Positions 42,123-60,746 of a stretch of 64,000 nucleotides of DNA are shown here, piece after piece. Below the pieces are notes generated by a model. The model worked only from the letters and a program-made list of their open reading frames with translations. It did not search any database and was not told the DNA's origin. How positions within the stretch are numbered: the first letter of the stretch is position 1; every line of letters starts with the position of its first letter. The stretch is taken from NCBI GenBank assembly GCA_019285755.1, contig CP079103.1, positions 3,410,001 to 3,474,000 on the forward strand. The letters are read 5' to 3'. Position numbers and translations under genes: made by a program. This DNA is from Chitinophaga sp. E66 (GTDB lineage: Bacteria > Bacteroidota > Bacteroidia > Chitinophagales > Chitinophagaceae).

Positions 42123-44056
42123 GCAGTTCAATATTGATGGCGGTTCCTTCGCCGGGTACGGAATCTATGTCGAGGCGGCCTTTCATGTAATGTACGCGGG
42201 AACGGATGTTGTTCAATCCCATACCGCCGGTAACGCTGCCCACATCGAACCCACGGCCGTTATCTTCCGCCGTAATCAGGAAAACATGGCCTTCCTGTAT
42301 GCATTGCAGCAGGATCTTTGTCGCCTGACCGTGCCGGATCGCATTCGACAATACTTCCTGTACGATCCGGTAGATATTGGCCTGTGGGGTATGCGGCATG
42401 TCGGGGCGGATGCCGGAGGCCTGGAATTCTATGTCGAGTTGCCCGGTGGCCAGCGTGTCGCAGAGATCCGTTAGGGCGGATTGCAGGCCCGTTTTGAGCA
42501 GGCTTTCCGGCATCATGTTGTGGGCGATGCGCCGGAGTTCCGTCATAGACCCCTCCAGCATGTTGATCGCTTCATCCAGCCGTGCGTCGGGCTGCTGGCG
42601 ATACTGGCCGGATAGTTTGATCCGGATGCCTGCCAGGGAGCCGCCGAGGCCGTCGTGCAGGTCGCGCGCCACGCGGCGGCGTTCCTTTTCCTCGCCTTCC
42701 AGCAGGGCGTTGGCGATACGGAGCTCCTGTTGCTGCCCGATCTCCTTCAGCTTTTGCTTCGCCTGCTTTTTACTAATGCGGTAAATGACGATGAGCGACA
42801 AGGTGGCCGACAATAACAGCAACCCCGCCACCCCCAGCAACCAGTTCATGAGGCGTTGGTTCTTTTGCATGAAAATAGCGTCCTGCTTTTCCGCCTGCAA
42901 CTGAATGATGTGCTTCTCTTTCTCCGCCGTATTGAATTTGGCTTCGATCCGGGCAATATCAAGCTTCAGCTTTTCCGGGTAAACGCTGTCGCGCACGTCA
43001 TTATATCGTTTCAGCCATTCGTGCGCTTTAGGGAGGTTATGCATCCTTTCGTAGGTGGCGGCCATGCTTTTGTAATACAGCAGCAGGTTGATGTTCAGGG
43101 CGACCGGTGTTTCGTCGATGGTTTTGCTTAGGATGTCCAGCGCCTGCTGGTACTGGCCCAGGGCGGTGTACATTTCGTACATCTGGAAGGTCAGTTCTGC
43201 GCGCTTGTAGGTTTTATTGAGTTTTTCGGCCAGCGCAACGCCCCGCCGGGCATGCTCCAGCCCCTGTTTGTATTGTTTGGCGGCGAGGCTGTATTTGGCG
43301 GCGCCGATGGCGTAATCGATATAGAATTCCGAGTTCGGGAATGGCTTCAAGAGCACAGCGGCCTGGTCTATCATGCGTTTGGCGGCCGACAGGCTGTCCA
43401 TATAGGCGTAGTTGTTTGCGGCGAACAGGATGGTGGTCAGTTCATCGTGCATCGTCGGATGGCCCATTTTGTAATAGTCCAGGCTCTTCATGAAGTAATA
43501 CGCAGCTTTGTCGTAATGATCCTCGTTCATGAAAACCATACCCACATCCGTAAAAAACTGCCCACCCGTGCATGGTCGCCCGCCTTTTCCGCCAGGGGAT
43601 GGCGCGTGTCAGGATGATTTCCACCATTTCGTTGCCCTTGCTCTGCCTTTGCAGCAGCGCGCCTGAATTGCGCCAGGCACGCGCCTGGAAAAGATAGCTT
43701 TCCGTTGACTGAAACGGGCTGAACCGCCTGGCAGATTCCGCGTAAAGCGTCAGGGCTTTATCGATGTCGGTGTCGAAGATCAGTCCGGCCTCGTAAAAGT
43801 AGTATTGCGCCTGCATGTAGGCGTTACTGCCGGCCAGGCGCTTCCCTTCTTCCAGGTAGGTCCGGGATTTGACGGTATCGGTATACGACCAGAAGTCGGA
43901 TAACAGGAAGCTGGCCCGGGCCCGGATACTGTCGCTGGCGCCATAGCGGATCAGCCGGAGGAGGCTGTCCACGTGCTTCTGTTCATGTACCACAGGCTGC
44001 GCAAAGGTGGCCTGTGCGAACAGGGTTACGAATAGTATAATGAAGTATTTTTTCAA
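42115..44056 (-). CDS. Sensor histidine kinase, NarX/LytS-like with TPR sensor domain
   Basis: About 647 aa. The signal peptide KKYFIILFVTLFAQATFAQ suggests the TTG at 44056 as start; in-frame ATGs further upstream would bury it. A periplasmic TPR region follows (MQAQYYFYEAGLIFDTDIDK, ALGQYQQALDILSKTIDE), then a membrane helix (LMNWLLGVAGLLLLSATLSL), a short coiled coil, the HisKA_3 box RRRVARDLHDGLGGSLAGI (His is the phospho-site) and an HATPase domain with IVQEVLSNAIRHGQATK and AEDNGRGFDVG. Partner of the regulator at 41489. One break near 43565. Such pairs often sense envelope or nutrient states. Confidence 0.94.
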
Positions 44057-44200
44057 TGGATATGCTGCATAGTTAGGTAAACAGGGATTAAAAATACCGA
44101 TGTTTGGGTACATATCAAACGGACCGGCCCCAACGCAAAAAACGCACGGGATGTGCGCTTTCTGGAAAATGCTGCTATTACGACACAGTGATGCCATTAA

Positions 44201-44690
44201 TTATTGGCCGGTGTACTTGAAATTCTTGTCATCGTTGCCACCTGCGGGAACCACGAGGTTCTGCACGTTTTCTTTACGGTGCCGTTGATTTCCGCTTTGT
44301 AACTGATGGTGAGGGGTTGTTGAGATTACTGTAATCCAGGCTGAGCGCGCCAAAGTCGAATGCTTTCACCGTTTCGATCACGTATGTTTTTACATTGCCT
44401 TTAAAATCGTCTTCATCGAGGTTGATCGTGGTCTCGTTACCTTGCTGTACCCCGTTGATCTTCCACATGGGCTTGCCATACTGGCTGGCGTCGTGATTGC
44501 CGGCGTCGAACTGGAAATAGACATTATCATTGGCTTCGATGCCCACTACCGTCACGGTAAATTTCATATTGATCTGTTTCACGCCGGGTTTGGGATCGTC
44601 GTCTTTACCGCCGCAGCCGCTTGATACGAATGCTGTCATGGCCATGAGGCACAGGCCGGACAATATGCGTTTTGTTCTTTTGGTTTCCAT
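44201..44690 (-). CDS. Small lipoprotein, unknown function
   Basis: About 163 aa. Start at 44690; lipoprotein signal with Cys at residue 26 (MTAFVSSGCGGKDDDPKPG). The mature part looks like one beta-sandwich domain (INMKFTVTVVGIEANDNVYF, AFDFGALSLDYSNLNN). After breaks near 44320 and 44272 it ends GGNDDKNFKYTGQ at 44201. No family recognised. Confidence 0.75.
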
Positions 44691-44876
44691 TACTTTTTGC
44701 GTTAGAATGTGAGGAATAACGCAAAGGTAGCCCGGCCGCCTACCGGGGTCAATACCGGTAAACGGTGCTTTTTACCCTCCTAATTGTAGGATGTGGCCTT
44801 TCCCGTAACGAAACCGGCCACAGCGCCACCCGGATGGGTAAGACAGCTGCGGCCGGCAATATAAAAACTTAGATGA

Positions 44877-45798
44877 TCAGAACGACGGCGGGGGCGCGTC
44901 CAGGTCGGCATCGAGGAAGCTGTTGACCATGGGCACCCAGACGTCCGCCTGTTGCATCATACCGATGTGCGTGGTCCCAGGCAGGATCGCCAGGCGCGAT
45001 TTCGGCATACCGTGGATATCCCCATTTTTCCGCCGCCTTTGGCGCGGAAGAGCTCCAACGCATGCTCATAACGGATGCCGTCCGCATCCCCGATCGCCAT
45101 GAATATCGGCGCTTTGATGTTCTTCACCTCCTTCGACCAGTCGTACGGCTTCAGGTCTATACTGATAACTTTCGTCACGTAGTCCGTGAACTTTGCCGAA
45201 TCATTCCCGAATTGCAGGTAGGCTTGCTCAATGGGCGATCCTTTGAACATGGACGCATCCATGGTCGAATACATCGCTTCCACATCGGCCCACCATCCGT
45301 CATGCGTATAGGTACCAGAAAGCACCACCAGCCTGCGCACTTGTTCGGGGTGTCGAATGGCGGTCTGGAAAGCGACGCCGCCGCCCATGCTATAACCCAG
45401 CACGTCGGCGCTGTCGATCTTCAGATGCTTCAACAATGCGGAAACATCATCCGCCATGCCTTCATAGCTGAATTCGCGGTCGGTATCTTTCGTACGGCCA
45501 TGCGCCTGCATTTCCGCCACGATCACCTGGCGGTCTTTTGCGAATAACGGGATGATCTGCCCCCAGTTCAGGGGAATATTCATGTAAGAACCATGGAGCA
45601 GCACAATGGGCTTGCCCTGGCCGTATACTTCATAATAAAGCTTCAGTCCGTTTACATCCGCATAGCCGCTGTCTTTGGGCTGCAGGGTTTGGGCGGTGGA
45701 GTCTTTGCGGGCATCGGGTCTGCCTGTGCGTTCTGTTCGCCGGGCTGGCATGCGGCGGTGGCCAGCGCCAGGGTAAATACTACGAGTAATTTCTGCAT
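44877..45798 (-). CDS. Alpha/beta hydrolase lipoprotein
   Basis: About 307 aa. Start at 45798 gives the lipoprotein signal MQKLLVVFTLALATAAC. Fold marks: VLLHGSYMNIPLNWGQIIP, nucleophile elbow GYSMGGG, acid Asp in FMAIGDADGIRYEH and His in LPGTTHIGMM near the end. The substrate is unknown; many homologues are annotated as general hydrolases. Breaks near 45715 and 45025. Confidence 0.9.
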
Positions 45799-45928
45799 TT
45801 CGTTCAGGTTTTATGGTATGATGCAAATCTCGGCAACAATGCTAACATGCCGGCTGTGCGGATGCGTCAATATGAGGGGCCGAATGCGACATTAGAATAA
45901 GGAGACACATTAATTTAAATTATTATGC

Positions 45929-45936
45929 TAATTTAG
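45929..45936 (+). promoter_or_regulatory. Possible -7 box of the TonB-domain gene
   Basis: TAATTTAG in an AT-rich stretch, 25 nt before the ATG at 45961; near the TAnnTTTG pattern. Confidence 0.35.
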
Positions 45937-45960
45937 CAGGCAAATTCCTTAGCCCTACCT

Positions 45961-47073
45961 ATGAAAAAATGGTTCTTACTCAGCCTGGTGATGGTTTCTA
46001 TGGCCGTACAGGCGCAGCCGTTAAAACTTTCCAACGCTGCCATCTCCGCATTCGCCAAAGCCATGCAAGACGCTTATCATGCGAATGCAAAAGAATTCAC
46101 AGGGATGTATGCGCCCCTGCTGAAGGATAGAAACAATCCCGCCATCGACCTCAAACAGGCATTAGCCAGGATTACCACCGACAAGAAAACGCTGGAAAAC
46201 ATGCTGGGTGCAACGTTTCAGATCAAAAACACCCGGAAAGACCACCTGCTTTATCTCTCTAAACTAAAAGTGCCGCAACAGCACATTGCTCCGTTGTCTG
46301 ATTTTGCCATGTACGCCTTTGCGAAAAAGCACGATGCGGACTTAGGCCATACCACGCGCCGGGGCGATTTGTTCCGCGGGGCCAAGTTGTTCCGTGACGA
46401 AGATAATGTATGGTATTACCTCGTATTGATCGCGGAAGATGTCGAAATCAGAAGTTACCCCGCACCAGGGAACACTGTCTACAAAGACAAGTCTAAGCCG
46501 GAAGAAGTACGGCGCGGCGTTCCGCTGAACCGGAAAGACGACGATGGTGAGTATGCATTATGGGAAGGAGTATTCGGGCAAATGAACAACGAAGGGTTCT
46601 ACAATGAGTATTATGAGTGTACCCCAGAAGGTAAGTTTGTATGGGGGAAACCGAAATCCGTATTCAGTGAAAAGGAACAGGAGGCTACTGCCAGTCCGAT
46701 GATCGAAATTACAACCCAGGATCCTGGTTCGCCGGCGCCGGAGCAGAATGACGATGTAGCTACATTCGTAGAGCAACCACCCATCTTTCCCGGAGGTGAC
46801 GATGCTATTGGCCGGTACCTTTCCGAAAACATCAAATACCCCAAAGCTGCCTCGGAAAAAAACATCGAAGGGACCATATTCACTTCTTTCATCATCGGTA
46901 AAGACGGAACCGTTTATAACGTCAAAACCATCGGCACTAAAAAAGGAGGCGGTTTGGAGGAAGAGGCGATCCGGGTTATCAAAGCCATGCCCAGGTGGAA
47001 GCCGGGCAAACAAAACGGGAAGGAAGTCGCTGTACAATGGAACCTTCCAATCAGATTCACATTGCAGGATTAG
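45961..47073 (+). CDS. TonB C-terminal-domain protein, secreted
   Basis: 370 aa in one unbroken frame. Signal peptide MKKWFLLSLVMVSMAVQAQ. Residues 20-250 are an unrecognised domain (AFAKAMQDAYHANAKEFTGM, VWYYLVLIAEDVEIRSYPAP). After a Pro-rich linker the TonB C-terminal domain is plain (QPPIFPGGDDAIGRYLSENI, GTIFTSFIIGKDGTVYNVKT, VIKAMPRWKPGKQNGKEVAV, LPIRFTL). It lacks an N-terminal membrane anchor of the classical TonB type, so it is more likely a soluble or periplasmic variant than the main energy transducer. Confidence 0.9.
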   Translation: MKKWFLLSLVMVSMAVQAQPLKLSNAAISAFAKAMQDAYHANAKEFTGMYAPLLKDRNNPAIDLKQALARITTDKKTLENMLGATFQIKNTRKDHLLYLSKLKVPQQHIAPLSDFAMYAFAKKHDADLGHTTRRGDLFRGAKLFRDEDNVWYYLVLIAEDVEIRSYPAPGNTVYKDKSKPEEVRRGVPLNRKDDDGEYALWEGVFGQMNNEGFYNEYYECTPEGKFVWGKPKSVFSEKEQEATASPMIEITTQDPGSPAPEQNDDVATFVEQPPIFPGGDDAIGRYLSENIKYPKAASEKNIEGTIFTSFIIGKDGTVYNVKTIGTKKGGGLEEEAIRVIKAMPRWKPGKQNGKEVAVQWNLPIRFTLQD

Positions 47074-47115
47074 TCCGGCCCTTGGATAAACCTATAACAG
47101 AAAACCGATTTCCCC

Positions 47116-47400
47116 ATGAAAAAATGGTTATTTCCCAGCCTGATGGCTGCCTCTCTCACCACGAAAGCGCAGCGTGTCATATATCCTCCGCCTGTGTTTC
47201 CTGGTGGAGACGAAGCGTTGGCAAAATACCTGAAGACGCAGCTAAGGTATCCTAAAATGGCCGCCGACAGTGGTATTACCAGCCCCGTTTTCGTCGTATT
47301 CATAATTGATAAAACCGGGCGTGTCCAGCATGTAGAAACCAGTGGCGCATAAGTGGAAACGGATTATTGTATACCCATTCGGTTTAAACTGGAAGACTAG
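47116..47400 (+). pseudogene. Truncated copy of the TonB C-terminal-domain protein
   Basis: The signal peptide (MKKWLFPSLMAASLTTKAQ) and the start of a TonB C-terminal domain (PPVFPGGDEALAKYLKTQLR, FVVFIIDKTGRVQHVETSG) are present, then TAA at 47350. The same frame continues after that stop with VETDYCIPIRFKLED to a TAG at 47398, matching the last residues of the domain. About 30 residues including the RVIKAMPxWxPGKQNGK segment are missing. Compared with the upstream gene the long N-terminal domain is absent too. An in-frame loss rather than a homopolymer error, so I call it a remnant of a tandem duplication; a short expressed peptide is possible. Confidence 0.7.
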
Positions 47401-47418
47401 CAATCACTCCTGGATCAG

Positions 47419-48511
47419 TTAACCGATTTTGACAGACTTTCCGCCCGCAGCAGCCGATGCATATATCGCTTCTATCACTTTCATATCCCGTAGCCCTTCC
47501 TCTCCCGGTACGTTGTTCGGCCGGTTTTCCAAAATGGCTTTCGCTACACCGTCCATATGCGCGGCCTGTTGGTTGATGTGGGTGAAGGTCATGGGGCCGC
47601 TGGCTGTTCTGCCCTGTTGCCCGCCGTATCCGAAAGCATTGTTCACCTCGAACCACCCTTTCTCCGCCGCCGCATACAGCCGGTTGACGCCGGTAATGTA
47701 AGTGGTGAAGGAATTGGCGATGGCCCCACCAGGGAACTGTAGCTGCCACGACAACGATTCTTCCACTTCTTTGAACTTCACGGGGTCCGTTTTGGGAATG
47801 CCTGCGCCGTTACCGAAATCGGCTCCGCTCCCACCGTGTACCTCGCGCCCTGGATGGCATAGATGCCTACATCCATGAGTGGACCGCCGCCTGAAAGGGC
47901 ATGTTTGAGCCGCCACTGGTTCGGATCTCCAGCCCGGAAACCATCGCTGGCCTCCACGAGCTTCACCTGCCCGAATACCTTCTCCCTGCTCAGCCGCATC
48001 ATTTCCATATGGAAGGGATCGTAATGCAGGCGGTAACCAATGGCCAGCTGCTTTCCCGCTTTCTTACAGGCATCGATCATCTGTTGCCCTTCTCTAACGC
48101 TAACGGCCATGGGCTTTTCGCAGATCACATGCTTGCCGGCCTTTGCGGCGCGGATGGTAAATTCCGCGTGCATGGAATTGGGAAGCACGATATAAACCAC
48201 ATCGATATCCTTGTTATCCGCGATGCGGTCGAAGTTCTCGTAGTTGTAAATATTCTTTTCGGGGATGCGGTACTTATCTACCCAGGCGGGTATCTTGGAG
48301 GGCGTGCCGGTCACGATCCCCGCAGCTCTATGAACTGTGTCTGCAACAGGGCCGGCGCCAGCTGATTGGTGGCATAACCGCCCAGTCCAACCAGGGCAAT
48401 GCCCAGTTTCTTCTGTTGGGAGAATCCGGCCAGGCCTGCGAGTGGCGAGGCGACCGCTGCGGCGCCAAAGAGCGCCGAATATTGCAGGAATTCGCGACGG
48501 GAGTGGTTCAT
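47419..48511 (-). CDS. Gfo/Idh/MocA-family oxidoreductase, Tat-exported
   Basis: About 364 aa. Start at 48511. Twin-arginine signal SRREFLQYSALFGAAAVAS, then the Rossmann motif KKLGIALVGLGGYATNQL, the conserved HVICEKPMAVSVREGQQM and GYRLHYDPFHMEMMRL. Members oxidise sugars or related alcohols with NAD(P), which is bound before export in Tat-dependent relatives such as glucose-fructose oxidoreductase. Breaks near 48320, 47815 and 47450. Confidence 0.92.
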
Positions 48512-48574
48512 GGGATGTCGGGTTTTTAGGTCTGGATAAGATACGGGGAATTTCAGGGAATCCCAAACTCATCA

Positions 48575-48599
48575 AAGAAAGGCCGCCATACCGGCGGCC
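48575..48599 (-). terminator. Terminator of the metal-efflux operon
   Basis: GGCCGCC (48581-48587) pairs with GGCGGCC (48593-48599); on the minus strand the stem is followed by TTTCTTTG. It is 29 nt past the stop at 48628. Confidence 0.8.
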
Positions 48600-48627
48600 C
48601 TTCGTTCTGCATATGGTGTTCCGTTCA

Positions 48628-49764
48628 TTATTCTGCGATATTCTTCATCTGCATCAGGAGCGTATACGCCCCTTCCGTCACGATCTGCTTCCCTTCCAGC
48701 CCGGGCGTGGCGATAACGGTCATGCCCCCGTCCGTCTGCCCCTTTTCCACCGCCAGGATCCGGAATGTGCCCTCCGCTTCTTTGATGAAGATGAAGTCCT
48801 TTCCTTCAAAGTTGACGATAGCCGGTTCGGGCAGCACGCTTTCCTCCACATTATTCAGCCGCACCTCCGCGTTCATGAACATCCCGGGCACCAGGTTCTT
48901 GTCGTATTGTTCGAAGTGGCAATGCACCTCGGCGCTGCGGTTCTCGTTGACGGAATGACTGATCAATATGATCTTGCTGTCGTACCGCTGATCTGGCCGC
49001 GCATTGGTATATGCATAAGCATGCTGGCCAATGGAGAGCTTGCTGAGGTCTTTTTCATAGACGGTGAGGTTGAGGTGGATGTCTTCCGGGTTCACCAGCT
49101 CAAAGATCACGTCAGAGGGCGTAACGTACTTCCCGATATTGACGTTCACTTTATTGACATACCCCGTAATGGGTGAATGGATGTTGATGGTCCGGGAGAT
49201 GTTGTTTTCCGTGAGGCGGACGGCATTGATCCCCAGCAGGCTGAGCTTTGCGGCCAGCGCTTTGGTTTCCACGCTCAGGGTGCGGTATTCGCTTTCGGCC
49301 TGTTGCATCACTTTGTCGCTGGCGGCTTTGCTGCTGTTGAGCTCTTTCTGCCGTTCGTATTCCTTAGCGGCGTAGCCAGGCGGTTGTTAGCGGTGAGGTA
49401 ATCCTGTTGCAGCTGGATGTATTGCGGGTCTTCCATCACCGCCAGCAGTTCCCCTTTCCGCACGTGGGTGCCGGGCATCATGCTGGTGGCTTTAAGATAC
49501 CCGCCCAGGGGATGCTCACGGAAATAAGGTTCTGCGGGGCACGTCTACCTGGCCGCTGACGCGGAGGGTGCCGCTGATGCTCTTGCGGCTGAGGGTGTCT
49601 GTCTTCAGCCTGGTGTTGGCCAGCTGTTGGGCGCTGAGCGTAACGATATTGCTTTCGGCGGGCGCTTTCGCTTCCTCAGGGGCCGCTTTGGGGCCGCCGC
49701 AGCCATAGCTGATGGCGCCAAGGGCGAGTGCTGCGATGCTATATGTGATATTCCTGCGTTTCAT
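48628..49764 (-). CDS. RND efflux periplasmic adaptor (HlyD/CusB type)
   Basis: About 379 aa. Start at 49764; lipoprotein signal MKRRNITYSIAALALGAISYGC. The membrane-proximal and lipoyl parts (SISGTLRVSGQVDVP, GYVNKVNVNIGKYVTPSDVI), helical hairpin, and beta-barrel (IHLNLTVYEKDLSKLSIGQH, NLVPGMFMNAEVRLNNVEES) are recognisable. It links the inner-membrane pump to its outer-membrane channel. The gene starts 4 nt after the pump stop. Breaks near 49385 and 49520. Confidence 0.93.
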
Positions 49765-49767
49765 GGT

Positions 49768-54083
<4,316 letters not shown>

Positions 54084-54146
54084 GAATTGTCTATTGTAAT
54101 AAATCCGGAAATGGTGAACAGGACCGGCCCCTGGGCGGGACAGGCC

Positions 54147-54581
54147 TTACGCTATGATGATGCGCCCGGATTTGGGAGGCTGCCAGATCTTGCTGATGCT
54201 GGCGGAAGGGATCAGGTTATCGTTTTTGGGGTGCGGATCGTCAGACACAATGGGGATCACAGGCTTCTTCAGCGCCACGGTAAAGGTGGCGGGCAGCACC
54301 GGACTGGTCAGGATATTCGTATCCACCCTCTTGAATGGCAATTGGTTATCCCGCTCTTCGTCGTTATCGGTATGCGGGATGTCATTGTAGTGGTCGATGA
54401 GGAATTTAGTGAAGGAAATGCCCGCATCTAATTGCCTGTGCTCCTGGTAGTGCTGCAAGAGCACAGGCAACTTCATCACTTCCCGGATCTCGTTGCCGGA
54501 GAGGATGTATGCGACCAGTAATATGACTGCCAGGCATTTTTTCACCGCCGTAAAGGTAGGCAGAAATGCCCTGAATGTCAA
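54147..54581 (-). CDS. Small efflux-operon protein, unknown function
   Basis: 144 aa from ATG 54581, or about 132 aa from a GTG at 54545, which would give a cleaner signal peptide (VKKCLAVILLVAYILSG). Mature part has MKLPVLLQHYQEHRQLDAGI, FLIDHYNDIPHTDNDEERDN and LPFKRVDTN. Bacteroidota metal-efflux loci often carry a protein with this Y-Q-E-H then H-Y pattern between pump genes; it may bind metal through the His residues. It lies 9 nt after the adaptor gene. Confidence 0.78.
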   Translation of the reverse strand: MTFRAFLPTFTAVKKCLAVILLVAYILSGNEIREVMKLPVLLQHYQEHRQLDAGISFTKFLIDHYNDIPHTDNDEERDNQLPFKRVDTNILTSPVLPATFTVALKKPVIPIVSDDPHPKNDNLIPSASISKIWQPPKSGRIIIA

Positions 54582-54589
54582 ATGCCCCG

Positions 54590-55880
54590 CTAATGCGCGT
54601 GCCCGTCGCCCGTATTGGTCATTTTCGCCAGTACGAAGAACGCCCCTTCACCACGATCTTCGCGTGGGCGGGTATTTCCTTCAGCGGGGTGATCTCGGTG
54701 TACCCGATATCCGTCGTGCCTTTTACCACGGGGATCTTCTCGAAGGTGACGCCGCCGCCTTTACCTTCGGGCGCCGCTTCTTTGTGATCGTGCGGTTCGG
54801 ATTCGCCGTGCGTATGGCCATGATCCTTCTCGTCGTGGTGCTCCTCCTCCGCGTGAGGGTCTGTCACGATGAAGATGAAGTCCTGCCCTGGTGGCTCACG
54901 ATCGCCTCCGTGGGAATGGCCGGAACGCTGGCTTTTTCCAGGCTGATGATAGCGGTGATGTTCATACCGTCTATCAGTCCCGATTTATCGCCTTTCACTT
55001 TCGCGTGGACGGACACCGCCTTGGCCTCCCCTTCAAACGTGGAGCCCATGGAGAAGATCTCCGCGTCGTATTCCTTGCCGGGGTTGTTCGTAAGGGTGAA
55101 GTGGATGATCTGCCCGTTGCGGAGCCTTGCCAGGTCTTTTTCATACACGAACAGGTCCAGGTGGAGCTGGCTATTGTCTACGATGTCGGCGATGGGCGTC
55201 GTCAAGTCTACATAGCTGCCCATTTGCACGCCTACATTGCTTACAACGCCATTGATCGGGCTGCGGACAGACAACTCGGACACCAGCTTCCCGTTCGATA
55301 ACGCTGCTGGGTCTATCCCCATCATCCGGATCTGCTGCGCCAGGTTCGATTGCTGGGTTTGCAGCGTTCTCAGTTCGGCTTCCGCGGCCTGGAGGTTCTT
55401 CAGCGCGCCCGCATTGCCGGCGTTCAGTTCCTTCTGGCGGGCCGCTTCCTGCTCCGCCAGCCGGATGCGCGTCATCACCGTAAGGTATTCGCTTTGCGAC
55501 TGAGCAAAGGAAGGGTTGCCGATGGTGGCGATGACCTGCCCCTTGCGGACCGTATTCCCCGGCTGCACCACCAGCGACCGGATGACGCCGCTGTACAGGG
55601 AATTGACCGTAGCCCTGTTCTGGTTCGGCACCCGCAGTACCCCGTTGGTTTTCAGGGAGGCCGTGAGCTGCTTGGTCTCGATGGTTCCGGTGGTCAGCCC
55701 GATGCTTTTGACCTGGTCATCGGTGAACGTGACCGTATTGGGGTTTTCATGCTCGTGTTCATGTTCGTCATGACCGCCTGCCTGCGCTTCTTTCCCCGCC
55801 TCTCCTTTACCGGAGGGGGAACAGGCCGCCAGCCAGAGGGCGCCTGCGCATAAAGCCGTGATGATGATATTCCTGCTCAT
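54590..55880 (-). CDS. RND efflux periplasmic adaptor with His-rich segments
   Basis: About 430 aa. Start at 55880; lipoprotein signal MSRNIIITALCAGALWLAAC. A His/Glu-rich stretch follows (GGHDEHEHEHENPN), then a CusB/CzcB-type adaptor fold (LKTNGVLRVPNQNRATVNSL, SGVIRSLVVQPGNTVRKGQV, coiled-coil hairpin, SVRSPINGVVSNVGVQMGSY, LHLDLFVYEKDLARLRNGQI). A second metal-binding run lies near the end (EEEHHDEKDHGHTHGE) before a final GDGHAH. The His runs suggest Zn, Co, Ni or Cd as substrate. It starts 11 nt after the pump stop. Breaks near 54870 and 54635. Confidence 0.94.
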
Positions 55881-55890
55881 GGTCGATGTA

Positions 55891-60201
<4,311 letters not shown>

Positions 60202-60310
60202 AGTGGGTAATAGATTTTACTCCGCCGCTATCAAACTAGTTTGCAGAATGACGGGTACGGCGAATCGTTGCCGGAAAAGGCAGTAACTGAATGAAATAGA
60301 TGGCAGTTGA

Positions 60311-60619
60311 TTATGCCTGTGGAGGCTGCCATACGGCGGGGGAAACGTCGGAGGGTCTTCCGGCGGAGATATCGGAGTATATCACTGCGGTGTGGGGCGC
60401 GAGTACGGGGATGAAATACCCTTTTGCGAGAATGACATGCGCTGCGCAGCAACCGCAGGCGCAGAGGGGCGAGCAGAAGTCGGTGTGCGCGTCATGGTGC
60501 GCGTCTCCTTCCACTAGCTCAAAGGCGGAGCCTTCTGTATGCACAGGCGGCTCGTCGCTGCAGGCGGTGGTGCTGAACGCGAGGATGAGGAAGCTTAATA
60601 TGACAGCGATGAATCTCAC
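60311..60619 (-). CDS. Cys-rich small protein, DUF6660-like
   Basis: 102 aa in one frame. Signal peptide or lipoprotein signal MRFIAVILSFLILAFSTTAC, then GDAHHDAHTDFCSPLCACGCCAAHVI, with five Cys in twelve residues and flanking His residues. The pattern H...CSP.C.C.CC fits DUF6660, found beside metal-efflux RND genes in Bacteroidota. It is first in the efflux operon, 110 nt before the pump. Probably a periplasmic metal-binding protein; that role is inferred. Confidence 0.82.
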   Translation of the reverse strand: MRFIAVILSFLILAFSTTACSDEPPVHTEGSAFELVEGDAHHDAHTDFCSPLCACGCCAAHVILAKGYFIPVLAPHTAVIYSDISAGRPSDVSPAVWQPPQA

Positions 60620-60698
60620 TGTGACAAAAGTAGGGCATTTGGGGTATCAATGAGTTTTTATTATCATAACATGGTTGCAAATTCTATGTAATAAAAAT

Positions 60699-60727
60699 AC
60701 GGTCCACCTGCAGGGCAAATGGACCGT
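60699..60727 (-). terminator. Terminator of the DUF695-like gene
   Basis: ACGGTCCA (60699-60706) and TGGACCGT (60720-60727) form a perfect 8-bp stem; on the minus strand it is followed by ATTTTTATT. It lies between the stop at 60747 and the efflux operon. Confidence 0.88.
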
Positions 60728-60746
60728 AGAAGTATTTGGGACACCT

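Noticed and set aside
45961..47073. The TonB-domain protein as the main TonB of the SusC receptors
   Set aside because: It has a cleavable signal peptide rather than an inner-membrane anchor, and no ExbB or ExbD genes are nearby.
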